Source: Oligoflexia bacterium (GTDB lineage Bacteria > Bdellovibrionota_B > Oligoflexia > Oligoflexales > JAGOVF01). Taken from it: 48,153 nt of DNA. This document shows positions 1-8,257 of this stretch, piece by piece. The stretch's first letter is position 1; each line of letters begins with the position of its first letter. Below the pieces are notes generated by a model. The model saw only the letters and a list, made by a program, of their open reading frames with translations, had not been told where the DNA came from and ran no database searches. Position numbers and translations under genes: made by a program. The stretch covers positions 1 to 48,153 of the forward strand of contig JAUILP010000021.1 in assembly GCA_030432875.1 (NCBI GenBank), written 5' to 3'.

Positions 1-110
1 TAGCGTGTTACCATCCTCTAAGTGCGGAATTCAGTTCCACGCTGGTGGCTAACCGTTGCGTGCGCTGGATTTTCACCAGCTGGCAGTTATGCGCTTTGCT
101 TGGCGCCCTC
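1..110 (-). mobile_element. Possible 5' end of a group II intron (truncated by window edge)
   Basis: Read on the minus strand, this stretch starts GAGGGCGCC one base after the stop codon of the neighbouring gene. It is richer in GC than its surroundings and contains a GCTGG/CCAGC hairpin followed by motifs such as CTTAGAGGATGG and GTAACACGC. These resemble domain I sequences near the 5' end of bacterial group II introns. No intron-encoded reverse transcriptase or domain V is visible because the window ends here. The resemblance is from memory of such introns, not from an alignment; another repeat or IS end is possible. Confidence 0.3.
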
Positions 111-111
111 A

Positions 112-753
112 TTATAAATTCTCCATAAATACCACCTGACACGATAGGTTCAGAATGGCTTCGCGATGTTTTGATAAAATCCAGTTCCACGTTTGACTGT
201 AACGAGACGTTTTGAGTAGGGCAAAACCCATAAACCTAATGAGAGAAAGTTCATCAGATGACAGTTGATCTTTTCCTTCATTGATTTTAACAAGAAGCGC
301 ACCAAGATCCCGGTGAACATCTTGGCCTTCTGCTTGACAGCGCATTAATGTTTGCTGCCAGGCACCAGAGATTTTATTACCGAGTTCCTCACTACAGGGT
401 TGCCACTGATCTTGGTGGCTTTTCAAAAAACCCAGCTGCCAACCCAGCTCAAAACATCCCCGAAAGATATTGTCCTGGTCTAAAGGACCGCCCACCAAAC
501 CGATAAAAAAACCCGTGAGCTCGGGAGCTGAGACAAAATAATTTGCACAACTCGGGGCTAATCTGCGGTAATACAGGCCTCCTTCAAATGATCCTCTGTT
601 TTTTTCCCACTGGCATAAAGTCAAGTTTTGTTTTGCTATGAGTATATTTATTAACCTATCAAAGCGGTCACTATCACCAGATTGAGCTTGCAACTGCCAA
701 TATGGGAACAAAATAAAGATATTCAAAGCAATGACAAAGAGAGGCGTTTTCAT
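112..753 (-). CDS. Secreted protein of unknown function (213 aa)
   Basis: I do not recognise a family. Residues 1-23 form a signal peptide (hydrophobic core FVIALNIFILFPYWQLQAQ). The mature part has several Cys residues (in LTLCQWEK, APSCANYF, FRGCFELG, WQPCSEEL), suggesting disulfides and a periplasmic or surface location. It is the last gene of a seven-gene minus-strand cluster of exported proteins and lies 8 bp behind the preceding gene. The stop codon is immediately followed by the GC-rich element at the window edge, so the C-terminal end may have been altered by an insertion. Confidence 0.7.
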   Translation of the reverse strand: MKTPLFVIALNIFILFPYWQLQAQSGDSDRFDRLINILIAKQNLTLCQWEKNRGSFEGGLYYRRLAPSCANYFVSAPELTGFFIGLVGGPLDQDNIFRGCFELGWQLGFLKSHQDQWQPCSEELGNKISGAWQQTLMRCQAEGQDVHRDLGALLVKINEGKDQLSSDELSLIRFMGFALLKTSRYSQTWNWILSKHREAILNLSCQVVFMENL

Positions 754-761
754 GGTGCGGC

Positions 762-1217
762 CTATTCGCTTTCTTCAGCCGTCATAGCTGGTATATAGGT
801 TCCTTCCAAGGGATCGTAACTGGGAAGATTAGGCAGATAAAGTTTGCCCCCATTTTGATACGTGAGTTCTATAATTTCGGCACCAGAGGCGGTTTTTACC
901 AAGCGTTTTTTGGGCGGCTCGGTAAAGGCCACAGTTTTATTGTCATGGGCTTTGGGAAAATCCTTTTCGATTTTTTCTATGGCCTCACTAATGGTATAGG
1001 TTTTAGTGAGCGCAGGACTTAACTTTTCTTCTGCGGGTGCGGGATCCACTGATACGGTCTCTACGCTTTCTTTCCCCGCCTCAAAAACCTTGGGTTTTGT
1101 TTGATGTTCACTCACCTTGCTCGTGGAATCAGTTTTTTCAGGGTTGCCCCATAAAAAACATATCAGTGTGCCTGCGACCAATATCATTGGTAATAATAAA
1201 ATATTGCTTCTTTTCAT
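762..1217 (-). CDS. Membrane-anchored or secreted small protein (151 aa), unknown
   Basis: One N-terminal hydrophobic segment (about residues 5-23, ILLLPMILVAGTLICFLWG) has no clear cleavage motif, so an inner-membrane anchor is likely. It is followed by a charged, Lys/Glu/Pro-rich linker (about 25-75) and a small C-terminal domain. No family is recognised. It starts 5 bp after the stop of the upstream lipoprotein gene, so it is probably co-transcribed and possibly translationally coupled. It has been kept in the cluster with other exported proteins of unknown role. Confidence 0.65.
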   Translation of the reverse strand: MKRSNILLLPMILVAGTLICFLWGNPEKTDSTSKVSEHQTKPKVFEAGKESVETVSVDPAPAEEKLSPALTKTYTISEAIEKIEKDFPKAHDNKTVAFTEPPKKRLVKTASGAEIIELTYQNGGKLYLPNLPSYDPLEGTYIPAMTAEESE

Positions 1218-1222
1218 GGGTT

Positions 1223-1570
1223 TTATCCTTTCTTTTGGAGGTTAATTCCGGAACATAACAAACTATTGCTACGAATCGCCTGTTCTATCTTTATTTTTTC
1301 CTGGGCTTCTTCATTTTTTGCTAAGATCAACAGCATCTGAATAAACTGAGGATCATTGATCAATTCAGTTAAACTTGCATGAGTTGACAGGCAGAATTCT
1401 TGGTTTACTGAGACACTGGGAACAGCCGCGGGCAAAGGGGTGATATTTCCACGCTGACTCTCGAGTTTAACGGTAGAATTATCATCTTGAGATTGGGCTT
1501 CACTCCCAGAATGATCTGCACCACAATTCGCCATTGAAAAAATAACCAAGATAGATATTAGATTTTTCAT
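1223..1570 (-). CDS. Small putative lipoprotein (115 aa), unknown
   Basis: The N-terminus MKNLISILVIFSMANCGADH is a short lipoprotein signal with the acylated Cys at about residue 16 (MANC). The mature chain is Ser/Asp/Gln-rich at first and then has a small domain with two Cys (EFCLS, LLCSGI). An AAAGG ribosome-binding site lies upstream of the ATG. It is the fifth gene of the minus-strand cluster and is separated from the fourth by 87 bp containing an inverted repeat. No family is recognised. Confidence 0.65.
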   Translation of the reverse strand: MKNLISILVIFSMANCGADHSGSEAQSQDDNSTVKLESQRGNITPLPAAVPSVSVNQEFCLSTHASLTELINDPQFIQMLLILAKNEEAQEKIKIEQAIRSNSLLCSGINLQKKG

Positions 1571-1608
1571 TATATAAGCCTTTATGGTAAATATTTAAGA
1601 AAAGGAAC

Positions 1609-1640
1609 CCTTGAGTTAAAGGTACTCCTGCAACTCAAGG
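1609..1640 (-). terminator. Inverted repeat between cluster genes, possible weak terminator or attenuator
   Basis: Perfect 9-bp arms (CCTTGAGTT at 1609-1617, AACTCAAGG at 1632-1640) enclose a 14-nt loop. On the minus strand the hairpin is followed by GTTCCTTTTCTT, a weak interrupted T-tract. It sits in the only large gap inside the seven-gene cluster and may reduce transcription of the last three genes. Confidence 0.4.
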
Positions 1641-1657
1641 ATCAATTTTCACATCAG

Positions 1658-3082
1658 TTACAGCTTTAGAGAAATCAAAGTCGTTGATGAATCATAGGCT
1701 TCATAACGCGTGGTATAATTCCATGACTCTGTAGTACTGACATTAATCGACTTTTTGAATTCGTCGCGGCTGGTGCTTTTTCCGGCAATAGCAGAGAGTG
1801 ATTTAAGACTCAGTCCTCCGATCATGCAATAAACATGAGGGCAGTTTTTAAGCAAGGCATCGCCCATATAATCCGCTCCATTTTGAGGGGGATTGGGTAG
1901 GGACGTGGCAGATCGAGGAGAGGCAATAAGCTGAACCTCCATATATTCATTGATCATCTCGGCAAGTAAGCGCGCTTGAATGCGCTCTTTCATTTCATCC
2001 GCGTCCACGATGCCATCGCTGACCACACTAAACTGAAAACTCTTATCGCTTTTCATATCTTCAAACAGTGAGTGTACGGTTTTTGTACTGAGAAATCCGC
2101 CCTTACTTTGATTCTGCTCGATGCGCTCATAAACTTGCCATTTATTGTATTTGGCAAAGCCATTGAGATAACCATAAGCGGGAAACTTATAAACAAAACT
2201 GCCGGTACGAAGAAAATCTTTCTGACAAGCGCCAATCCGTGACAAGGTAACGCCGAGATCTACGGCAGCGCCAGTTTTTAGGGCCGTAACTGCTTGGGTG
2301 CTTCCTGATGCCGTGGGCTGAGCACTTGATTCTCCGGCGAGATAATAGCCGAGAGTCGTACGGCGGCTAAGATTTGCGTTGATATCATCCGCTGCAGGAG
2401 AAAAATGAAAGACAATATCGCTAAAAGGAACTGTACGCACATCATAGCCACGGTTAGCTCTTTTTACATTTTCGATTTCCTGAGAATCATAGAGATTGGC
2501 ATTCACGGCAATATACCCTCCTGGCGTTCGGCCCAAGGCTTCAAGACGCGTATTTGATTTGTCGGCAATATCGGTAGCCATCATTTCCCAAGGGCCAATC
2601 ATTTCAGCCGTCTCTTGCATCATCTCGCTCAGTGCGCGGCGGTAATCACAAGCACTGAGATCAGCACTACCACTTTTCTTGGCCTGAGAACATGCCTCTC
2701 TAGCCTTGATCAATTCGTCCCTCTGAGAAACTAATTCCATTGACCAATAATCAAGCTCACCGATAATTCTTAAGAGGATATCAGAAGACACTTTTTCAAT
2801 GCTCAGCTCATTTTCCACGACGCCGCAATTTGCCGTGATATACTTTTGAAAACCCGATGCTGAAACTCGGGAACTATGCGGTGCGACAAAAAGCACAGAA
2901 CTGGGATTAATAGCAAATTCTCCCTGTGCATTGATTTCAGGCTCTGTCCCCATTAGGATACGGCTCCCTTCGGAAGACACCGAATTTTGTGGTGAATAAT
3001 ACTCCATGGGGAGGAGAGCGCCTCGGCCATAAACCGAGGAAACAGGAAATAAAGCCATAATGGCACATAATATCTTATACAT
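1658..3082 (-). CDS. Secreted protein of unknown function (474 aa)
   Basis: No family is recognised. I choose the ATG at 3082 because AAAGGAGAATTT lies just before it and the product then begins with a clean signal peptide (MYKILCAIMALFPVSSVYG). A further in-frame start upstream would overlap the preceding gene and spoil the signal. The mature protein is large and has few Cys; residues about 100-180 are helical and charged, and the C-terminal part is Ser/Thr-rich (ending STTLISLKL). It is the fourth gene of the exported-protein cluster, 10 bp behind its upstream neighbour. A periplasmic or surface role is likely; the biochemical function is unknown. Confidence 0.7.
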   Translation of the reverse strand: MYKILCAIMALFPVSSVYGRGALLPMEYYSPQNSVSSEGSRILMGTEPEINAQGEFAINPSSVLFVAPHSSRVSASGFQKYITANCGVVENELSIEKVSSDILLRIIGELDYWSMELVSQRDELIKAREACSQAKKSGSADLSACDYRRALSEMMQETAEMIGPWEMMATDIADKSNTRLEALGRTPGGYIAVNANLYDSQEIENVKRANRGYDVRTVPFSDIVFHFSPAADDINANLSRRTTLGYYLAGESSAQPTASGSTQAVTALKTGAAVDLGVTLSRIGACQKDFLRTGSFVYKFPAYGYLNGFAKYNKWQVYERIEQNQSKGGFLSTKTVHSLFEDMKSDKSFQFSVVSDGIVDADEMKERIQARLLAEMINEYMEVQLIASPRSATSLPNPPQNGADYMGDALLKNCPHVYCMIGGLSLKSLSAIAGKSTSRDEFKKSINVSTTESWNYTTRYEAYDSSTTLISLKL

Positions 3083-3092
3083 AAATTCTCCT

Positions 3093-3614
3093 TTAAATTT
3101 TGTTTTTAATTCGCATAATCTGAGCGAATTTTTTTTGAGTAACCATAGTTTCTTGTTCACTCAGATCTTCTAAAGTTCTAAGTTCATCTGGCGATAAATC
3201 GCGCAAACGCTGATGGGAATTGTCTCCCTTTAATAATGCCTTACGCTCAATGTCAATTTTCTCAAGCAGAGTGTTGCTACTCGTTAGCACCTCGCTTACT
3301 TCTCGAAGCAATTCAATCCTGGCTTTTACTTCACGCTTTATCATTTTTGCCTTTTCAATACGGGCCTGCTGCGCTGAGCTCAAGCGAGGGGGAAGTTTCA
3401 GATCTTTCACCTCTTTGCGCATTTCAGGGTGCGTGTTGTTCAGGGGTTGGGGATCAGTACTAGCCTTGTTAGCGACAACAGGCACCACTATTTTTCTATT
3501 ACTTTGAAACTTGGTGCCTGTGCGCCCATAGTAATATCCCATGACTACTGTGATCATTAATGCCACCAGGACGTAGGGAGTCCACACTCCCTTAAAAAGG
3601 GATCTCTTTCGCAT
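3093..3614 (-). CDS. Single-pass membrane protein with charged helical domain (173 aa), unknown
   Basis: The N-terminus is basic (MRKRSLFKG) and is followed by one transmembrane helix (about 12-27, YVLVALMITVVMGYYYG), consistent with an N-in anchor. The rest is a charged, heptad-rich domain (about 75-165: REVKARIELLREVSEVLTSS and beyond) likely to be coiled coil. The start follows a good AGGAAGG site. It is the third gene of the cluster. A decayed copy of its transmembrane segment survives at 9380-9421 behind the paralogue of the cluster's first gene, which shows that this gene was part of the duplicated block. Function is unknown; a scaffold or envelope-spanning adaptor is one possibility. 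Confidence 0.7.
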   Translation of the reverse strand: MRKRSLFKGVWTPYVLVALMITVVMGYYYGRTGTKFQSNRKIVVPVVANKASTDPQPLNNTHPEMRKEVKDLKLPPRLSSAQQARIEKAKMIKREVKARIELLREVSEVLTSSNTLLEKIDIERKALLKGDNSHQRLRDLSPDELRTLEDLSEQETMVTQKKFAQIMRIKNKI

Positions 3615-3643
3615 AAATTTTCCTTCCTATAGGGGAGAGTGGT

Positions 3644-5158
3644 TTACTCGTCGATTAAACGGTACTTGGTAAATAATGGTTCACCGTCAAATTTTACGCT
3701 CATGGTGAAAGTGCTTTTTCCAAACATGATTGCCGTAGTTCCACCCATAAGGCATCCCTTATAATCCGTGGTGAACTCGTCGTCACATGTTTTGGTCAGA
3801 GTTTTCGTTAACAGGCGCAAATGATAAGCGAGGTCTCCGTTATTAGCGATAATTTCTTTTGCCCAAGAACTACTGCCGAGCTGACCCACAAAAAGCGATA
3901 AGATCTGGGTCTCAGGATTCATTTCATTGGGGAACTTGGTGCTATACTGGCTTAATAGCGACTGATTAAGGCTTTTGTAGTCTAATTGTGACTGGGTAAA
4001 TCCATTCGCTAACGATGCAGAACCCTCAAGACCCCTTTTAATTTGCGCATTCATTTCTTCGGGAGTCATAAAAATAGAGTCCTTTTGTCTGCGGAGAAGA
4101 TCTTCAATAAATCCCTTTTGATATTTGTTGGCAGGAACTATGCGGTGCCAATTTTTTGCGTACCAGTCTAATATCTCGTCCATATGAGAAAGGATATGCG
4201 AAGCGACGAAGTCATTGCACTGTTCGCTCAAACTTCTATATAGGATAAAAATAGGTGTTTTATCAGCATCAAAATCTTTAGGAATTTCGTCAGCCCATTG
4301 GGCATCAATCAGATCATCAAATGCTAGAACATCAGCACCATCCCACGAATTTAACTTACATATAGAACGAGACAAATAGTAGTAAGGATAATATTTTTTT
4401 CCTGGATCAAATAGCGTAAGGTCCTTACGTTTTTCACTCGGGGTGAGGTTTTGATCTTCAGGTGCACGAATATTGTCCTCAACCAAAATGGCCGAAGGCA
4501 AGTAAGCGGTATTACAATACCTTTTAGCATCAAAACCGTCCATGGCGGCTAAAAAATTGGGCACAGTGCTAATTTGTAAATCGGGTATATTGAGCAAAAC
4601 ATTTGGTGCCGCGATGATACAAAAAAGAAAGCGATCGAACTGAACACTATCGCCCTTTAAAAAGTGCATAAACTTATGATGCTCTAAAAGAAAATCACTC
4701 GATTCGCGTTCATCTTTAGGAAGCAACAACTGAGCATTATAGTAATTCCTGAAAAAACCACCGATTTCGCGGAAAGAGTCCCAACTTGGAAAATGCGTTT
4801 CTACTTTCTCACCCTTTTTAAGAAGTGATACGGTCCATGCTGATGAGGTAAAATCAAAACCCTTAGTTAAACCCTCGCCTTTGGTACTATCAAATTGATT
4901 CATTATTTTTTCAAAGTCTCGACTCATCTTTGATTCTAAGCTTGTGGAGGACTCTTCAGCCGAGGTGCGATCACCTAAACCTATTTCAATGTTGTAGATT
5001 ATTTTGTCTTTATTTTTTTCTACCGTATTGATACTGAGATTTAGGCTTTGGTTTGGTGCGCTTAAGGCACTGCCCATTCCAAGATTTAACGCGGCTATAG
5101 TTAAGATGAGCGAGGTCATATTTCCAAGACTTCTTCCAAATAATAAATCAATTTTCAT
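3644..5158 (-). CDS. Secreted protein of unknown function (504 aa)
   Basis: The ATG at 5158 is preferred over an upstream start because AGAAGGA lies 7 nt before it. Residues 1-34 contain a signal peptide (core MTSLILTIAALNLGMGSALSA). The mature protein has no recognised domain; it is rich in Asp, Phe and Leu and has scattered Cys in CNTAYLP, ICKLNSW, EQCNDF and a C-terminal pair (TCDDEF, GCLMGG). It is the second gene of the cluster, 30 bp behind the large first gene. In the duplicated copy at 9.4 kb this gene is missing entirely. Confidence 0.7.
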   Translation of the reverse strand: MKIDLLFGRSLGNMTSLILTIAALNLGMGSALSAPNQSLNLSINTVEKNKDKIIYNIEIGLGDRTSAEESSTSLESKMSRDFEKIMNQFDSTKGEGLTKGFDFTSSAWTVSLLKKGEKVETHFPSWDSFREIGGFFRNYYNAQLLLPKDERESSDFLLEHHKFMHFLKGDSVQFDRFLFCIIAAPNVLLNIPDLQISTVPNFLAAMDGFDAKRYCNTAYLPSAILVEDNIRAPEDQNLTPSEKRKDLTLFDPGKKYYPYYYLSRSICKLNSWDGADVLAFDDLIDAQWADEIPKDFDADKTPIFILYRSLSEQCNDFVASHILSHMDEILDWYAKNWHRIVPANKYQKGFIEDLLRRQKDSIFMTPEEMNAQIKRGLEGSASLANGFTQSQLDYKSLNQSLLSQYSTKFPNEMNPETQILSLFVGQLGSSSWAKEIIANNGDLAYHLRLLTKTLTKTCDDEFTTDYKGCLMGGTTAIMFGKSTFTMSVKFDGEPLFTKYRLIDE

Positions 5159-5188
5159 AGTGCAATCCTTCTGTAAATAAAAACTCAA

Positions 5189-7198
5189 TTAAAAAGTGCT
5201 TAGAGACTGTGTTTGCAAAGCCGTTAAACCATCTATGGGAGCATCAAATTTAGCGACTTCGTCAAAAGAAGAAACACCTAGCCCTTGCTCGGTATAGTTA
5301 TCTTGTTGCTTTTGCAATTGATTAATTTTTTGCTCATCAAGATCACAAGGTGTGCTTGCTTTTATGCTTTCATTATTACTAAGACATACCTTATTAGATG
5401 CGGAGATAACCAGCTCTATATAAGTATTTGCGGAAAAAGAGTATGGAGTTTTCTCATCAAATATCTTGCTAAAATTCGCGTTTTTAAAATAGTACTGGGG
5501 TACCTTTTCTGTATAATAAGTCTCAACCCAGTGCCAATAATTATCACACTTGTTTTCTGTTTCATCCCAGCATTTATGACGAACGGTCATTTTACCCAAA
5601 AAACCTGATGAAGCGACATATTTACAATTTTTGGTAGTTTCATCGTAACAATGCTGAAAATTCTCGAAAGTTTCTTTAGTTCGCATGACTTCCGGAACTG
5701 GCATCTCCATAAATCTATTCACATCCTTCATAGCTGCATCAAGATAAGCATCCTTGAGTGATTTAGCTGCCTCAAATCTCGTGACATATCCCCCAATATA
5801 CTCTTCAGTTTTTTGGCTAATCTGGTGCTGCAATCTATTTATGGCCTTTTCTGCTTCTGGAGAGTATAGGTCTGGGACTCGTAAGGCGGTAAGCAATTTA
5901 GGATCGCCGATCTTTAAGTTGCCATTACCGTCTGTGAGAGCATAGTGGGTGTCATTTTCCACTGCGACAAAAAGCTCACATGAAGCCACCGATTTTGTAT
6001 CCGTTGGATCATCAAATAGAGCGTCACTATTATTTGTAATCACCCCATCAACGTCTTTTTCCATTTTAAAAACCTGATGGGCTATAACGGATGCTTTGAA
6101 ATTACACTCAAGATTTCCGTCCAAAGACAGGGGTATTTTTTTAACTTGTTGAAATTTACCTGGCAAGTGATAAATAAATTTTAAGGTCTTAAGCTGCGCC
6201 GCGATATCAGCAGATGGATCTAGCCCCCAACCGAGGACAGTAAAATAAGGAAGCTCTATTATAACGGTGGCACCAGCATCTGGAAGTTTAAAATGTAGTC
6301 CCCTAACGACGTCATTATCTACCTTTGAATTTGCATAAAGATTGAGTTGCGACAACTTTTTTGCAACCGATTCAAAATCAGTGCCGGAAGCTAGACTTAA
6401 CAAATCTATATCAGCTGGTATAAGTTCCCACTCCCCTGGAGTACGGTTCAATATCCAATTTTTATTTTTGAAAACCATATTCACCCGACTCAAAAGAGCC
6501 ACATCTTCGTGAGTAAAACCACGGCCTATGGGGATTTGCAGCTGAACTGCTGATCGGCTTAGGAGCTGGTATATAAACTGTGATAAATTTGCCCCCCCTC
6601 CATCAACCATGTCCATTGGAGCTCCGACGAGGCTACTGGCAATAAAAAGATGCGTCATTAAATTTTTTACCAATTGTGGCGGCAAGCTTTGAATAATATC
6701 TCTAATATATTTCTGATTACCTGGGAGAGAACTATCTGCACCTTCCGCGGAGGCAATAGACTTAAGGTAATTGGCAAGAAATGCTTTTTCAGTAGAGTCT
6801 GTAATTTGCTGGTAAGATCTTAATGCTTCAAAAACGATACTTGCAGACTCAATAACATTTCCCCGAGTGACTGTCGTAAACGCATTGGTTTTGTAAGGCA
6901 GGTTAACCGGAGCATCATAAAAAAAAGATAATCCGTCTAAACTAGGATAGCCTTTGATATCCATTAAGCGACTGTGATCATCTGCGCTTAATTCTAACCA
7001 AAAATCCTCAAAACCAGGTTCATTTTGAAGAAACGAGTATAATGAATACTGTCCCCCAGCAAAATCTATCGTCATCGACCCTTTGACACCAGCTATGATA
7101 GGTGCTGAAAGCACACATAAAGCGGTTATTCCAGCTAAAGCTAGGCGCTTCACCACCTTAAACCTCATATAATCATTAAATAATTTAAATTTCCACAT
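5189..7198 (-). CDS. Large secreted protein, lead gene of the cluster (669 aa), unknown family
   Basis: It begins MWKFKLF behind AAGGGATC. A long N-terminal signal follows (basic RFKVVKR, then LALAGITALCVLSAPIIA). The mature N-terminal domain (GGQYSLYSFLQN) and the mid region (LLSRSAVQLQIPIGRGF) are strongly conserved in the paralogue at 9438-11441, as is a C-terminal Cys-rich block (FQHCYDETTKNC, RHKCWDETENKC, then YWHWVETYY). The paired Cys suggest disulfides outside the cytoplasm. I cannot assign a function. It heads a seven-gene minus-strand operon behind a promoter and a structured leader of about 290 nt. The two paralogues look roughly 60% identical by eye, so both have been under selection. 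Confidence 0.75.
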   Translation of the reverse strand: MWKFKLFNDYMRFKVVKRLALAGITALCVLSAPIIAGVKGSMTIDFAGGQYSLYSFLQNEPGFEDFWLELSADDHSRLMDIKGYPSLDGLSFFYDAPVNLPYKTNAFTTVTRGNVIESASIVFEALRSYQQITDSTEKAFLANYLKSIASAEGADSSLPGNQKYIRDIIQSLPPQLVKNLMTHLFIASSLVGAPMDMVDGGGANLSQFIYQLLSRSAVQLQIPIGRGFTHEDVALLSRVNMVFKNKNWILNRTPGEWELIPADIDLLSLASGTDFESVAKKLSQLNLYANSKVDNDVVRGLHFKLPDAGATVIIELPYFTVLGWGLDPSADIAAQLKTLKFIYHLPGKFQQVKKIPLSLDGNLECNFKASVIAHQVFKMEKDVDGVITNNSDALFDDPTDTKSVASCELFVAVENDTHYALTDGNGNLKIGDPKLLTALRVPDLYSPEAEKAINRLQHQISQKTEEYIGGYVTRFEAAKSLKDAYLDAAMKDVNRFMEMPVPEVMRTKETFENFQHCYDETTKNCKYVASSGFLGKMTVRHKCWDETENKCDNYWHWVETYYTEKVPQYYFKNANFSKIFDEKTPYSFSANTYIELVISASNKVCLSNNESIKASTPCDLDEQKINQLQKQQDNYTEQGLGVSSFDEVAKFDAPIDGLTALQTQSLSTF

Positions 7199-7487
7199 AG
7201 TTTTGATCCCTTTTTATTAATTTAAACGACTGCCGTAGTGCATGCGGCCCCAATTTTAATTTGCACTATGAATTCGCCTGAGATATAAGGGAAAAGCTAG
7301 CACTTAGCATTCTCGCCCGGTCAATTAGCGATGTTGTTGCTGCAACATCGTTAAAGGGCGAGCCCTTAATATTTCCTCGTGGCACCTTGATAAGAAAGAT
7401 CCCCTGCCCTGTTTTTTTGTGTTCCTCCTTTCCACTTTTTTTTATGTTTAGCATTTTGTCTAAGTAAAATGAAATGTCCTCTTCTTG
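7199..7487 (-). promoter_or_regulatory. Structured 5' leader with conserved stem-loop, copy 1
   Basis: This untranslated leader lies between the promoter and the 669-aa gene. It contains a nested inverted repeat at 7312-7362: outer arms CTCGCCC/GGGCGAG and an inner 12-bp stem (7325-7336 with 7343-7354) closed by a 6-nt loop. The same structure occurs at the same distance before the start codon in front of the paralogue (114 against 113 nt). No T-run follows the hairpin, so it is not an ordinary terminator. A cis-acting RNA regulator or mRNA-stabilising element is likely; no known riboswitch is recognised. Confidence 0.55.
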
Positions 7488-7493
7488 ACTACA

Positions 7494-7522
7494 TGTATAT
7501 AAAAGCCCCGTTGCTTAGTCAA
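7494..7522 (-). promoter_or_regulatory. Sigma70-type promoter for the secreted-protein operon
   Basis: On the minus strand: -35 TTGACT (7522-7517), 17-bp spacer, -10 TATACA (7499-7494). The identical hexamers and spacing recur before the paralogue at 11726-11754 although the spacer bases differ. The -10 overlaps the palindrome ACATGT (7491-7496), a candidate operator. Confidence 0.65.
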
Positions 7523-7670
7523 CCGCGATATATAGCCTGAATGCACTTAAGTTTGCACGATGAAAATCAGTATTTGCATCCTGCAAACTAAACATATTTT
7601 GCGGGTAAAATTTCGCTTGACAGATCGTCGGGAAGCAATGAATACCAAGGCACAAAAAAGAAGAAATCAC
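7515..7670 (-). pseudogene. Possible remnant or small ORF upstream of promoter, copy 1
   Basis: From a GTG at 7670 a 51-codon frame reads a hydrophobic signal-like stretch, then ICQA, and the block DFHRANLSAF, ending at a TAA inside the -35 region. The same frame with the same length after ICQA, the DFHRANL block and a stop at the same place occur before the paralogue. There is no clear ribosome-binding site. It could be the remains of a small secreted protein gene, or DNA-level conservation of an upstream control region that happens to stay open. Confidence 0.25.
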
Positions 7671-7680
7671 GACACGGTGA

Positions 7681-7715
7681 AAAACAAAAAACCTCCAAGG
7701 CTATCCTTAGAGGTT
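7681..7715 (-). terminator. Rho-independent terminator
   Basis: On the minus strand AACCTCTAAGG and CCTTGGAGGTT pair around ATAG, followed by TTTTTGTTTT. It lies just behind the stop codon of the 170-aa gene and ends the regulator/secreted-protein transcript before the next promoter. Confidence 0.85.
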
Positions 7716-7744
7716 ATAATGATAAATTAATATTTTTTATTTTC

Positions 7745-8257
7745 TTATGGGTTATTTACCGGGCTGACGATGTAATTAGAAAAAAACTCCTCAGCATTAG
7801 GCATCTTAAAGTATCCACTCTCACCTGCACCGCGTTGGGTTTCTATAACTGCTTTTATTTGGTCCGCATAAGAACCTTGGGACTGACTGATAACCCAGTA
7901 ACGCAAATCATTGTAGGTATCCGTCATTTCTATCGCGGTAGCTCCCGAATTAATAAGCAGACCTTCAGTTTGCCATGATGGTTTTTGTAAAGAAGGCCAC
8001 TGACTAAAATCTACCTGGTCCCAATTGATCCCAAGAGTAGGTACAAGATTTACCCAAACTTCGTCTGGAACAATGACTACCGAGTTATCATCGGTCGCGT
8101 ACTGAGAAAGTAGCGTACTAAATTGCTCTAGTGCTTGTAACTGATTGGCTGGAGGAGGGTTACCCCCACCGCCAGTAAAACCAGGTCCAGCAAGACACAC
8201 GCTGTAGCTAAATAACACTAAAAGAATAAACTTTAGCCATGCTTTAATATTTTTCAT
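7745..8257 (-). CDS. Small secreted protein with Gly/Pro linker (170 aa), unknown
   Basis: A signal peptide (MKNIKAWLKFILLVLFSYSVCLA) is followed by GPGFTGGGGNPPP, a flexible Gly/Pro segment, and then an acidic domain with conserved-looking Trp residues. No family is recognised. The ATG overlaps the stop of the upstream HTH regulator gene by 4 bp, so the two are translationally coupled. Such coupling of a regulator with a small exported protein suggests a sensor, effector or accessory linked to the regulator, but this is inference. A terminator follows at 7681-7715. Confidence 0.75.
   Translation of the reverse strand: MKNIKAWLKFILLVLFSYSVCLAGPGFTGGGGNPPPANQLQALEQFSTLLSQYATDDNSVVIVPDEVWVNLVPTLGINWDQVDFSQWPSLQKPSWQTEGLLINSGATAIEMTDTYNDLRYWVISQSQGSYADQIKAVIETQRGAGESGYFKMPNAEEFFSNYIVSPVNNP

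Noticed and set aside
1037..1258. Plus-strand frame across the small lipoprotein and anchored-protein genes
   Set aside because: It is antisense to two better-supported genes with start sites and signal sequences.
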